Of a DNA stretch of 49,392 nucleotides, positions 25,766-35,029 are shown piece by piece (positions within the stretch are counted from its first letter, which is position 1; the number at the start of each line of letters is the position of its first letter). The translations under genes were made by a program, and so were the position numbers. The notes under the pieces were generated by a model that searched no databases, was not told the DNA's origin, and saw nothing but the letters and a program-made list of their open reading frames with translations. The DNA comes from Spirochaetia bacterium (lineage in GTDB: Bacteria > Spirochaetota > Spirochaetia > B11-G9). The stretch lies in NCBI GenBank assembly GCA_027859095.1, contig JAQIBN010000259.1:1-49392 (forward strand), read 5' to 3'.

Positions 25766-25774
25766 GTATAATAC

Positions 25775-26905
25775 ATGCAATTCTTTAGAAATGATCTTGA
25801 GGGTCTTTTTTTGGAAAGACCCAATAGATTCATTGTAATTGCAGAAACTTCTACCGGGATAATAAGAGCTCACTGCCCTAACCCCGGCAGACTTATTGAA
25901 ATACTTACTCCCGGCAGAAAATTAATATTTCAAAAATCAGATAATCCGAAAAGAAAAACTCCTTACAGTTTAGTTGCAGCATTTTATAAAGATAAGGTTA
26001 TACCTCTTAATTCTGTTATGGCAAACAGGGCTGCATCAGAGCTTGTAATACCACTACTATTCCCAAGTGCAGATAAGATTACCCCTGAACAAACATTTGG
26101 TAAAAGCAGATTTGATTTCCTTATTCAGGAAGAGAAAAACAAAACCTACCTGGAAGTAAAATCCTGTACCCTGGTAGAAAATGGAAGAGCAATGTTTCCA
26201 GATGCACCAACAAAGAGAGGTACTAAACATATAAACGAACTTATGGAAATAGAAAAAAATGAACAAAACACAAAAGGAAAAGTTCTTTTTATAATAACCC
26301 ATGAAGACGCAAAAGTTTTTACCCCTAATATGCATACGGATCCCTATTTTGCATTTACTCTTAAAAAAGCATTAAAAAATATACAAGTTGATTTCGCGTC
26401 AATTAAATGTAATGCCAATGGGAAAGCATCACTTGTAAATCTAAAAGTTCCTGTTGATATAGAACCTGTAAAGTTTGCAGAAGATGATTCAGGGATCTAT
26501 ATGGTTATTGTTAAATTAGAACAGGATAAAACAATTCCAACAGGAAAACTTGAGTATTCAAAATATAAATCAGGATACTATCTCTATGCAGGTTCTGCAA
26601 AAACTAATCTGTCAAAAAGAATTAAACGGCATAAAAACAGGACAAAGAAAACATTTCACTGGCATATAGATTATCTTACTGCAAGTGCTGATGAAGTAAA
26701 AACTTTTGGTATTTATACTGACAGGTTTTCTGAATGTGATATTGCCCAAGGGCTTCAGGGTATTGGAGGCAGAGGGATTTTAAATTTTGGTTCCACTGAC
26801 TGCAAATGTTCATCCCATCTATACTATTTTAAGAATAATCCTGTAAGGAATATTGATTTCCTGGAACTTCTACATTATTTCAGGCACAGTTATAACAAAA
26901 AATAA
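25775..26905 (+). CDS. sfsA: SfsA-DUF123 fusion protein
   Basis: Residues 1-~230 are SfsA, a PD-(D/E)XK-like putative nucleic-acid-binding protein: CPNPGRLIEIL, RKTPYSLVA, and YLEVKSCTLVENGRAMFPDAPTKRG with the E-x-K core. Residues ~245-375 are a DUF123 domain (GIY-YIG-like): GYYLYAGSAKTNLSKRIKRH, WHIDYL, and CKCSSHLYYF. SfsA alone is ~230 residues; the fusion occurs in some other bacteria and suggests a nuclease or DNA-repair-linked role. It begins 9 bp after the acyl-CoA ligase stop and its last 16 bp overlap the convergent zinc-ribbon gene. Confidence 0.9.
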   Translation: MQFFRNDLEGLFLERPNRFIVIAETSTGIIRAHCPNPGRLIEILTPGRKLIFQKSDNPKRKTPYSLVAAFYKDKVIPLNSVMANRAASELVIPLLFPSADKITPEQTFGKSRFDFLIQEEKNKTYLEVKSCTLVENGRAMFPDAPTKRGTKHINELMEIEKNEQNTKGKVLFIITHEDAKVFTPNMHTDPYFAFTLKKALKNIQVDFASIKCNANGKASLVNLKVPVDIEPVKFAEDDSGIYMVIVKLEQDKTIPTGKLEYSKYKSGYYLYAGSAKTNLSKRIKRHKNRTKKTFHWHIDYLTASADEVKTFGIYTDRFSECDIAQGLQGIGGRGILNFGSTDCKCSSHLYYFKNNPVRNIDFLELLHYFRHSYNKK

Positions 26906-27216
26906 ACCCTAAACAATCCAATAATAACAATTACCATAATTCCTATAAGAACCCGGTATAACCAGACAGGAAGCTGCTTTCCTTTTTCTTTAGATTTTTC
27001 ATCATACAATTCCAGCCCCAAGTGAATGTTATTATTTAGAACACCACTATAACCGCACTTTGGGCATTTAACTTTAAAAAGAGTGTCTTCCCCAGTAAAA
27101 CCACAGGAGGGACATCTAACCTTAGAAAATTCCTGTCCGCATCCAGGACAGATATCCATTGCAGAAGAAACTTTTCTACCACAATTTTCACAATAAAAGG
27201 AAGGATCATTGACCAT
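26890..27216 (-). CDS. Zinc-ribbon membrane protein
   Basis: A 108-residue protein with two zinc ribbons: CENCG with CPGCG, then CPSCG with CPKCG (residues ~9-57), followed by a linker and a single C-terminal membrane helix (LYRVLIGIMVIVIIGLFRV). The ribbons would face the cytoplasm. It is 5 bp downstream of the sensor-phosphatase gene and probably in the same operon, so it may be an accessory of that signalling system. Overlaps sfsA by 16 bp at the 3' end. Confidence 0.83.
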   Translation of the reverse strand: MVNDPSFYCENCGRKVSSAMDICPGCGQEFSKVRCPSCGFTGEDTLFKVKCPKCGYSGVLNNNIHLGLELYDEKSKEKGKQLPVWLYRVLIGIMVIVIIGLFRVYFLL

Positions 27217-27221
27217 AATAG

Positions 27222-30200
27222 TTATTTCCTTTTAAAGGCCAATATTGTAAGGTCGTCAAACTGTTCATCTTCCTTTGCATGTGAAAACATTACAGAATGA
27301 TCCCCTTCCTTTTTTCCAAGCTGATTATCAAAAAAGCGATCAAATTCCATAAAATGTTTTTCCATAAATGCTATGATATTCCCATCAACACTAATTCTAT
27401 CTCCATTTCCGGATGAAGGATCAAAATATAACCGATAAACTCTTTCTATAGCCAAAAGAGCCATTATAGCTTCACTAAAAGTACCTTCACATGAACTAAA
27501 ATCAAAGTTATAAACTTCATTGGAATACTCATTATGGAACTTAAAAAGCTCATACTTATCTCTATTAAGAACTGCTTCAACTATGTCCTGCATTCTGGGA
27601 ACACCAAATTCTTCAAAATCCTGACCTGCCTTATGAGTAGAAAATTCAACATGTTCATGATTGTCATCTTCACATTCAAGAACCTTTAATTCACTATTTC
27701 TAAAATGACGTTGAGCTTCTTCTATACCATCTGTAAACAAGAATATTATATCTCCTATATCCATTTTATATGGAATAAGTTTAAAACCTGCTGTCATTTC
27801 AACCATATCATTAGGAAATACACCAGCTGCCGGAGCTTCCGGAATTGTGATTATTTCCATTTTACCCTTATTTTTTTTATAAATATGGACCAGATTATCT
27901 CCTGCATTACAAAAAATTGTTTCCCCGGTTATGGAATCTATATAAACAATAATGAATGCTGCGAACCGACCTTTAAACCCCATGGATTCAACAAGTTCAT
28001 TAATGGAATATACAAGTTTATCTATTTTGGGAATACTTGGCTTAATTTTCACTTTCTTATGTGCTGCTATATTTTTATCTCGTTCATTTTCTCTCTGCCA
28101 GTCATTAAAGTAAGAATGAAAAATTGTTGCAACTGCAGCCATAATCAATGAAGCTGAAACCCCTTTACCGGATATATCACATTTAATTATTGCATATCGA
28201 TCTTTATCAATTTCAATAAAATCAAAATAATCTCCCGATACCCCTTTGGCACCTTCGTAGTAACCAAAAAATTCTACATGTTCAGTATTCAATTTTGCTA
28301 TTGCTGTTTTTTCTCCTTTAGCATCCTTTTCAAGAGGAAGAAACTGTTTCTGGACATCCTTACCTACTGTAAGCTCCTGGTTAGCTAGTGCAGCTTTGTA
28401 CAGCCCATTACTCATTTGATTTACAGCTCCTGCAAGGCTGGATATTTCATCATGGGACTTTACATTTACACTGAAATCTTTAAGTTCAAGATGATTTGTA
28501 GAGTCGCGTATCTCCTCTACTTTTCTTAATAAGTGATTTATTGGACTAATTATATACGATGCAAGAAGTAGAGCACCAACTATTCCAAGGCCAATGGCAA
28601 TTAATGCAACATAAACAGTTCTTTTTATAAGAGCATCCCGGGATGTCTCTATCTCGGTAATTATTTCTTCTGTAGAAATTTGAAGACGTACACTACCCTG
28701 ATAATACTTCTCATTATTGCCTCTCTTCTGATATACAATAGGGCTGAAAAAGGTATATTCCATTGGATTAGTAAGAATTTCTTCAGGATCAAATTCAGGA
28801 ACAGAAATAAAATAATTACCAATCTCAGCCAGTTTATTATTTATTTCACCACTGAGCATAATAATTTCATTTTGCATTTGTCTGATTTCTTCAATATCAG
28901 CTTCTGTTCTTGCTTTTCTGGAAAGATCAGATGCAATTCCCTGAAGCCTGGTTAGCTCTACAGAAAGAACACCAACAGACTTCGTTCCCTCGGTATTTAT
29001 CTTTTCCGCAATGTTCCTAATACTTTCTGTAAGTTCATCATTCATTACAAGAGAACCTTCAAGAAATCTGGTCCCATCAGGTAAACTGGCTAAAATATCT
29101 TCTTCTGATTTAAAAGAATCCAGGTTAACTTTGTCTCTAATAGAGTTATCATTTGTTACCCATAAATATTCTACAGAATTACTATCACCAGAATCTAATC
29201 CAGGACCGGTAATTGTAAGAAAACGTGCAGAATTCATGGACTCAATCTGGGATGGTAATCGTTTAAGCTCCAGGGTATTGTTTTCCTGTAAATATTTACC
29301 TGCAGAGGTATTTACACTACTAATTAATACTTTAGTAGTTTGCGAAAGTCCATCAGTAAGATTTCTCTGCTGGGTAGAGATCATAAATAGACTCAGCGAA
29401 TAGGAAACCATTAAAACAACCAGGAGTACAAGAGTTGTTACCAGTAATGCAAACTTTATCCTTAATCCCATTCCACGTTTCTGCATATTTCTTATCCTCT
29501 CTATCTTCTTTTCAGATGACAATAAATTGTTAGTTACAAGTGCATTTACTTCCATTTTTATTAAAGCACTTTCCCTGACCAGTGCAAGAATACGAATAAA
29601 AGCAAAGATAAACATAATTGCCAGCAATATCATAACAACAGCAAAGAAAATGTTGTTTACAGACAGTGTTAACAATTTTCTCAAAATTACACTTGAATCT
29701 CTACCATCATCCAGAATACTAAAATTTCCAAACTTTACAGTACCAGTAGATTCAAACTCAAGTTTTTCTTTATTAAAAATCAACCCTCTTGTGGGATGGA
29801 TCAAACCAATATTATAGGAACCTTCATCTATATCACTTATTGTGAATCCAGTAATTTTCCTATCTGAAATAACATTAAAAAAACCAGTTTCTGGTTCATA
29901 AACATAATCATATGGCTCTTGTTTATCCCTATCAAGAATAATTGTAGAAATTTGACCTCCCACAGTAAACCCACGACCCAAAATACTCATTGTTATTATA
30001 CCAAGATCATCCTGTTCAGCAGAAAGATTTGTAATATAGGTAACTGGAATATATTTATTCATTCGCAAATATATTGTCTCAGCAGCTCCCTTGTTTCCTA
30101 CTGCATCAAAGGAGTTAACTGTTAATGCCCATAATCCATTATCCTGATTGTATATTCTGTAGATCAACTCATTATTTATTGGTCTATTTGGAGTATCCAA

Positions 30201-31907
30201 AATATTAAAATCAAGCCACTCTCCATTAAACCCAGAATCAGTCAGGTATTGAATTCTGTAACTATATCCGGCAGCAGCCTCTCCCACAGGTGGATCCCAA
30301 CCAAAAGTACCTGTGTTTGATAAAAGATAACCATCTTCATCAAGTTCCATCCCTTTAAAAGTTACTTTTCCAGGAGGGGTAGTATCCCTGGAAATTTTTG
30401 ATGTGGTAGTTTTAGACCAGTTTCCTGCGTAATCAACAGCCCTGATATGCACATACCAGTCACCATCAGTATCAACTGTAAAACTATTTCGTCTATCATC
30501 CCTGCGACGAACCATTATTGTTCTAGGTGGTGAACCATTTTCATTTCTATCAATAGAATAACTAAATCCTTCTATACCGGAGGAATCTGAAGGGAGGTCC
30601 CAAGTTAAAGTATACGTGTCCTGATTTAGTGGTACAGATTTATAATTGACAGGATAGATTTTTATTTTGGGAACTGTTTTATCAGGGGCAAGAATAGTTA
30701 AACCAGAATCTCCTCTGGAGTCACTTTGCCATATAATATTCATTTCATTATTTGAAGATATAAATCTACAAAAGTTACTTAATCCTCCGCCAGTCTGTCC
30801 TGGGATATCAATACTCTTCCACTCGTTATTTTCTTTCCCTGCAAGAACTATCTGACCTATATTATTATACCATAGAGCGATGGTTTTTCCTTTTTCAATA
30901 TATATCTGAGGATTATTTACAGGATTAGTACTAATTGATTCACCCAAAATTTGTTCAACATCAGTTAAACGGGATCCTGGTATATCAAATTTTCCATAGT
31001 AAGATGACGATGGACCATTCCCAAGTTTTCGTTCCCAGGAAAGATGGATTTCACCTCTGCTTTCCATTAAGAACACTCTCTGATTATCAAAGTCTTCAGA
31101 TCTATTGGAACCTTCAGAAATATCCGTTATCCATAAGGGAGATGACCAGGTACGACCACTATCTCTACTTGAAATATGGTATAAATGATAAAATCTACTA
31201 TTTGATGGAGATGCCTGAAAAACAACATGCTCCTGCCCCCTTAAGGAAACATGATAAGGTAAATACACATTTGATAAATCAAAGGTTGAAAGAAGAGGGG
31301 AATATTCTGACCATGAGTAGCCATCTGAAGAAACAGAATAAGTTATTCCAAGTGAACTTTCCTGGTTAAATGAAGTAGGATTACCCGGGAGTGGCTGGGT
31401 TACAAATAGAATAAATTTATCCTGATCAGTCAAAAATAATTTGGGCGATACAGTTGAAACACCTCCCCCACCAGGGGTAGATGTCAAAGTAAAAGATTGC
31501 CCTTTATCACTGGAGGAATATATAAGTATTCCCTTTTCTGAATTTGTTATTGCAACAAATATAACACCTTTACTATTTACTGCCAGAGAAGATACCGAAA
31601 CCTTATCACCAGTAAATGGGAATGGCCCCAAAACCCCCTCATGAAGGATCCAGTCTGAATCTCCATTATCAACCATTAAAGAGATACTAAATTCACCTAA
31701 GTCCCCTAATTGATTATTAAACTCCTGCCATAAAATAACACTAATATCAGAACTTGAGGCAGTAAGTGGAAACCAGACATTTTTATTAATAAAAATTTCG
31801 GGATTTTCCCAGTAGATATCTTCTGCCATAAGATTTAGACCAGATACTATAAGAATCAAACCTGTAATGAATAAATATAATTTAATAATAGATAATTTTT
31901 TTATCAA
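27222..31907 (-). CDS. Sensor protein with HAMP and SpoIIE/PP2C phosphatase domain
   Basis: A 1561-residue transmembrane signalling protein. In order: signal peptide (1-28); a large exported region with BNR/sialidase-like Asp-box motifs (SSDKGQSF ~130, SRDSGRTWSSP ~250) and fibronectin-like segments (~420-640); membrane helices at ~750-775 and ~817-842; a second exported domain (~843-1094); a helix at ~1095-1118; HAMP; and a C-terminal PP2C-type phosphatase of the SpoIIE/RsbU class with GVSGDYFDF (~1220), CDISGKGVSASL, NAGDN and FLFTDGIEEA. Such phosphatases act on phosphorylated anti-anti-sigma factors; none is in the window. It overlaps the upstream 1007-aa gene by 4 bp. Confidence 0.9.
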   Translation of the reverse strand: MIKKLSIIKLYLFITGLILIVSGLNLMAEDIYWENPEIFINKNVWFPLTASSSDISVILWQEFNNQLGDLGEFSISLMVDNGDSDWILHEGVLGPFPFTGDKVSVSSLAVNSKGVIFVAITNSEKGILIYSSSDKGQSFTLTSTPGGGGVSTVSPKLFLTDQDKFILFVTQPLPGNPTSFNQESSLGITYSVSSDGYSWSEYSPLLSTFDLSNVYLPYHVSLRGQEHVVFQASPSNSRFYHLYHISSRDSGRTWSSPLWITDISEGSNRSEDFDNQRVFLMESRGEIHLSWERKLGNGPSSSYYGKFDIPGSRLTDVEQILGESISTNPVNNPQIYIEKGKTIALWYNNIGQIVLAGKENNEWKSIDIPGQTGGGLSNFCRFISSNNEMNIIWQSDSRGDSGLTILAPDKTVPKIKIYPVNYKSVPLNQDTYTLTWDLPSDSSGIEGFSYSIDRNENGSPPRTIMVRRRDDRRNSFTVDTDGDWYVHIRAVDYAGNWSKTTTSKISRDTTPPGKVTFKGMELDEDGYLLSNTGTFGWDPPVGEAAAGYSYRIQYLTDSGFNGEWLDFNILDTPNRPINNELIYRIYNQDNGLWALTVNSFDAVGNKGAAETIYLRMNKYIPVTYITNLSAEQDDLGIITMSILGRGFTVGGQISTIILDRDKQEPYDYVYEPETGFFNVISDRKITGFTISDIDEGSYNIGLIHPTRGLIFNKEKLEFESTGTVKFGNFSILDDGRDSSVILRKLLTLSVNNIFFAVVMILLAIMFIFAFIRILALVRESALIKMEVNALVTNNLLSSEKKIERIRNMQKRGMGLRIKFALLVTTLVLLVVLMVSYSLSLFMISTQQRNLTDGLSQTTKVLISSVNTSAGKYLQENNTLELKRLPSQIESMNSARFLTITGPGLDSGDSNSVEYLWVTNDNSIRDKVNLDSFKSEEDILASLPDGTRFLEGSLVMNDELTESIRNIAEKINTEGTKSVGVLSVELTRLQGIASDLSRKARTEADIEEIRQMQNEIIMLSGEINNKLAEIGNYFISVPEFDPEEILTNPMEYTFFSPIVYQKRGNNEKYYQGSVRLQISTEEIITEIETSRDALIKRTVYVALIAIGLGIVGALLLASYIISPINHLLRKVEEIRDSTNHLELKDFSVNVKSHDEISSLAGAVNQMSNGLYKAALANQELTVGKDVQKQFLPLEKDAKGEKTAIAKLNTEHVEFFGYYEGAKGVSGDYFDFIEIDKDRYAIIKCDISGKGVSASLIMAAVATIFHSYFNDWQRENERDKNIAAHKKVKIKPSIPKIDKLVYSINELVESMGFKGRFAAFIIVYIDSITGETIFCNAGDNLVHIYKKNKGKMEIITIPEAPAAGVFPNDMVEMTAGFKLIPYKMDIGDIIFLFTDGIEEAQRHFRNSELKVLECEDDNHEHVEFSTHKAGQDFEEFGVPRMQDIVEAVLNRDKYELFKFHNEYSNEVYNFDFSSCEGTFSEAIMALLAIERVYRLYFDPSSGNGDRISVDGNIIAFMEKHFMEFDRFFDNQLGKKEGDHSVMFSHAKEDEQFDDLTILAFKRK

Positions 31908-34900
31908 AGCCTTGCTTCTACCTTTGTCTTAAGATCATTTAGTTTAGAACTTTTCCTGTTATCAGAAATAGCCCATAACTGATTAATTATTATATTTGCC
32001 TCCAGATATCTACCCTCAATATATAAAGATTCAGCATATCTTAGCTGTTGGGTATCTGAACTTGACATAACAACCTGACTTACAACACCAGTACTTGTCC
32101 TGATTTTATCCATGAGTAAAGCGGCTGCATCAAAATCACTGTTTATCTGTATAGCTTCTTCCAGATAAGCAAGAGCTATCGGGAATTCAGCCCTGTTATC
32201 AGTATTTACAATTGTACTTGCCTGATTATAAAGTTGTGTTGCCCTTTTTAAATCTACCTGTGCCGGAGGTGGAATAATCCTTCCAGTAGAAACACCTGAA
32301 CGGTATACTGCAGTTTTTATTCCCGGGTAATCAGAATTAATTTCATACAAAGCAAGAAGATCATCGTCTGCAGTTTTTGGATCATCATCTATATTTTTTA
32401 CTGCTGAGTCATACATGGATTTGAAGAAAATCCTGAATGCATCCTGTTGAGTATATTCAAGAATTTGCAGGTACATTACACTTGCCTTAAAATTACGGGG
32501 GAAGGGTGTTTTTATCAATTCAATATTTTTTATAGCTTCATTAAAGTGAATATTGGCCTGTTCTTTATTACCGGATTTTAAAACTGTTTTCCCTTTATCA
32601 AATTCTTCCTGGACAAGATTTAAAATTGAGATAATATCATGATAAAGAGGATCTGTAAGAGCAATTTCCCGCCCACTGGTTGCTTCCAAAGCTCTTTTAA
32701 TTTTTATAAGCCAATTTTCAATTTCAGGATTACTCTCAACATTAGTTACCTTAAACCTTTCCTGTGCCTGTTGAAATATTTGCTCTGCTTTAATAAATTC
32801 CTGGAGATTGTAAAAATCCTTTCCTCTGGTAATGAAGGATCTTACCTCCCGGACAATCTGCCTGTTTAAAGAAACTGTAATATCTGAATCCAGTTTTGTA
32901 AGTTCCTGAGTTAATAAATTTCGTACTTTTTCATCTTCTCTAAATTCCAACGATTTAAGAAAGAGTGATTCTGCTTCATAATACTTCTTTCTTGCTCCGT
33001 CAAAATCCTCCCGATAGAATTTTGAATACGCTTCATCAAGACGAAGATTGCCTAAACTAAGAACATCATCCGCTTCATCATTTAATATTTTTGCACTATT
33101 AAGAAGCTGTTCTATTTTCCCATATTTTTTAGTTATTAAAACCACTAATTCGGATGCCGCTTCAAGTAGTGTACTAATGGAAACATCAGATTTTTCCAAT
33201 GGGTTATTAGTATCCAAACTGTTTATTATATCTTCCAATCCAATTTCTGCTTTTTCAAGATCTGTTTTTGTATCATTTAGCAACAGGACGGCTTGATCAG
33301 GGCGCATAACCTTCAAAACAAGTCCATTTATAGTTTCTTCAATACCATCTATAAAAGCTTCAGCTGTAATAATAGACTCTCCGGAGTTTTCAACAATAAT
33401 TCTTTCAGGACGGATTCGTAAGGTTAATATTCGTTCTTCAGCTCTCACCTCAGCTATAAATAACTTTTCTTCTAAAAGAGATTTATTATCCTTTAGTTCA
33501 GTTAAAGTTTCATTAATTAAAGTCAGATCCATTTCTGGATTTGTACTAACAATTTTTTTATTTTGAAAATCGAGTATAGCAGTATCAAAACCTGATAAAA
33601 TAACACGTATATCATCCAGACCGGAACGAGCTACTTTTAAATCATTTATAACTCCGGCAGCGTCAATAGTTTTAACCAGACTATTAATATTTTCAGACTG
33701 AAGAGACATATCTGTATATAGAGCTGCAAATTGAACTACAGCCTGGGCAAATAATAAATCCGGAAGTTCAGTAAAAATGGAATCTAAGCCATTATCATGT
33801 ACAACCAGATCATTGCCCAGATAAATTTTATCACCTCGAAGTTTTATAACATCTACAACTATAACTGCTGTTCTAACTGCATCCAGTAATATATTTCTTG
33901 ATGCTGCAAAGGAGGAATCTTCAAAATTAAATATAGCTTCCTTGTAGAGTTCCTCCAACCGGGACATTATCAGAGAAGAAATATTTTCCTGATTTTCATC
34001 CCAGACAGTACTAATCACACCAGCAATACCCTCCTGAAAAGCTGAACCTGAACGGCCAACAGTTAAAACTTTTTTAATAGAAATGTACGGTATATCCGAT
34101 TCATCTTCTTTTTGATTTAAGTTCTTTAATACATCCAGCTTTGCTGCATTTGATTTTAAAATTCTCCATTTACTTCCTGTTTCAAGCATAATTAAAGAAT
34201 AATCAGAATACCCCCTTTCTATTTCTGAAATAAGACCACTTTGAATAATATCTGAATATATTTTTGATGCATCAAGAACTGTACTGTACAGATCTAAAAA
34301 GTCTTTGGCAGTAGTCAGTATAGTATTCTGATAATCCAAAACCTGATCCGATGCTATATTTCCATAGTTTTTTTCTACAAATAGATCTTTATGCAGTTCA
34401 AATCCCCCAAAATATGTATCTATTGCTTCAGGATATTCTTTATTATTAATATGGTCTGCAGCAATTTTCATTATATTGGCATAGGTTCTATCATCGACAG
34501 CAAAAACGATAGATTTTTTGGCCTGGGAAAATGCAGCAACAGCTGCCTTATTAGGATTACTATCCAGGGCCTCCATCTCTCTTATTATGGTATATGCACT
34601 TTCCTCATCAATAGATTCTCCACGAGGAGGATCCAGTAGAATTATTAATTTCTCATAAAGCTTATTGTAATTATCCCTGGCAATACTAATTTTTTGAATT
34701 AATTTTTGAGCTTCAGTAAATTGATCAGGAGATGTTTTCATAATCTCTGTTAAAATTAAAATAGCATCATTATATTGTCTTTGTTCTACAAGAGATAAGG
34801 CTTCTGGAATTCTGTCTTCTTTCTTACCCCCGGCATATAAATTTAGAGGTATAAAAATAATAATTAAGAGTAGAATAAATAATACTTTTTTGCTACGACT

Positions 34901-34927
34901 AATATACACTAAATAAATATACCCCAA
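31904..34927 (-). CDS. Large exported helical TPR-like protein
   Basis: A 1007-residue protein with a signal peptide ending near LNLYAGG and a long, almost entirely helical mature part. TPR-like hairpins are visible at the start (ALSLVEQRQYNDAILILTEI), near residues ~630-740 (AYSKFYREDFDGARKKYYEAE, QEFIKAEQIFQQAQERF) and at the C-terminus (YAESLYIEGRYLEANIIINQLW). The frame opens with TTG at 34927 (AGGG 5 bases upstream); a GTG at 34909 is an alternative. Its last bases overlap the phosphatase start, so the two are made together. It may bind the phosphatase's exported sensor. Confidence 0.82.
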   Translation of the reverse strand: MGYIYLVYISRSKKVLFILLLIIIFIPLNLYAGGKKEDRIPEALSLVEQRQYNDAILILTEIMKTSPDQFTEAQKLIQKISIARDNYNKLYEKLIILLDPPRGESIDEESAYTIIREMEALDSNPNKAAVAAFSQAKKSIVFAVDDRTYANIMKIAADHINNKEYPEAIDTYFGGFELHKDLFVEKNYGNIASDQVLDYQNTILTTAKDFLDLYSTVLDASKIYSDIIQSGLISEIERGYSDYSLIMLETGSKWRILKSNAAKLDVLKNLNQKEDESDIPYISIKKVLTVGRSGSAFQEGIAGVISTVWDENQENISSLIMSRLEELYKEAIFNFEDSSFAASRNILLDAVRTAVIVVDVIKLRGDKIYLGNDLVVHDNGLDSIFTELPDLLFAQAVVQFAALYTDMSLQSENINSLVKTIDAAGVINDLKVARSGLDDIRVILSGFDTAILDFQNKKIVSTNPEMDLTLINETLTELKDNKSLLEEKLFIAEVRAEERILTLRIRPERIIVENSGESIITAEAFIDGIEETINGLVLKVMRPDQAVLLLNDTKTDLEKAEIGLEDIINSLDTNNPLEKSDVSISTLLEAASELVVLITKKYGKIEQLLNSAKILNDEADDVLSLGNLRLDEAYSKFYREDFDGARKKYYEAESLFLKSLEFREDEKVRNLLTQELTKLDSDITVSLNRQIVREVRSFITRGKDFYNLQEFIKAEQIFQQAQERFKVTNVESNPEIENWLIKIKRALEATSGREIALTDPLYHDIISILNLVQEEFDKGKTVLKSGNKEQANIHFNEAIKNIELIKTPFPRNFKASVMYLQILEYTQQDAFRIFFKSMYDSAVKNIDDDPKTADDDLLALYEINSDYPGIKTAVYRSGVSTGRIIPPPAQVDLKRATQLYNQASTIVNTDNRAEFPIALAYLEEAIQINSDFDAAALLMDKIRTSTGVVSQVVMSSSDTQQLRYAESLYIEGRYLEANIIINQLWAISDNRKSSKLNDLKTKVEARL

Positions 34928-34941
34928 TGTACCCTATTTTC

Positions 34942-34956
34942 GGCATATGTTATGCC
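34942..34956. repeat. Inverted repeat in divergent promoter region
   Basis: GGCATA-TGT-TATGCC, perfect 6-bp arms, lies 15 bp upstream of the 1007-aa gene in the 102-bp divergent region shared with the UPF0164 gene. A candidate operator for coordinated control of both. Confidence 0.4.
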
Positions 34957-34994
34957 TGTGCTTATCAATATCTAGTGTTATTACATAAAAATAT

Positions 34995-35022
34995 AGATTA
35001 CCACCCTATATTGTAGTATACT
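34995..35022 (+). promoter_or_regulatory. Candidate promoter with -10 box 7 nt before ATG
   Basis: TATACT at 35017-35022 lies seven bases before the ATG at 35030, with a weak -35 (TAGATT, 34995-35000) 16 bases further up. No Shine-Dalgarno is present, so the transcript may be leaderless. Confidence 0.35.
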
Positions 35023-35029
35023 TAAATTA

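Noticed and set aside
27705-28151. 148-codon plus-strand frame opposite the phosphatase gene
   Set aside because: Composition is that of an antisense shadow (rich in F, I, N, C) and the opposite strand encodes a clear SpoIIE domain.
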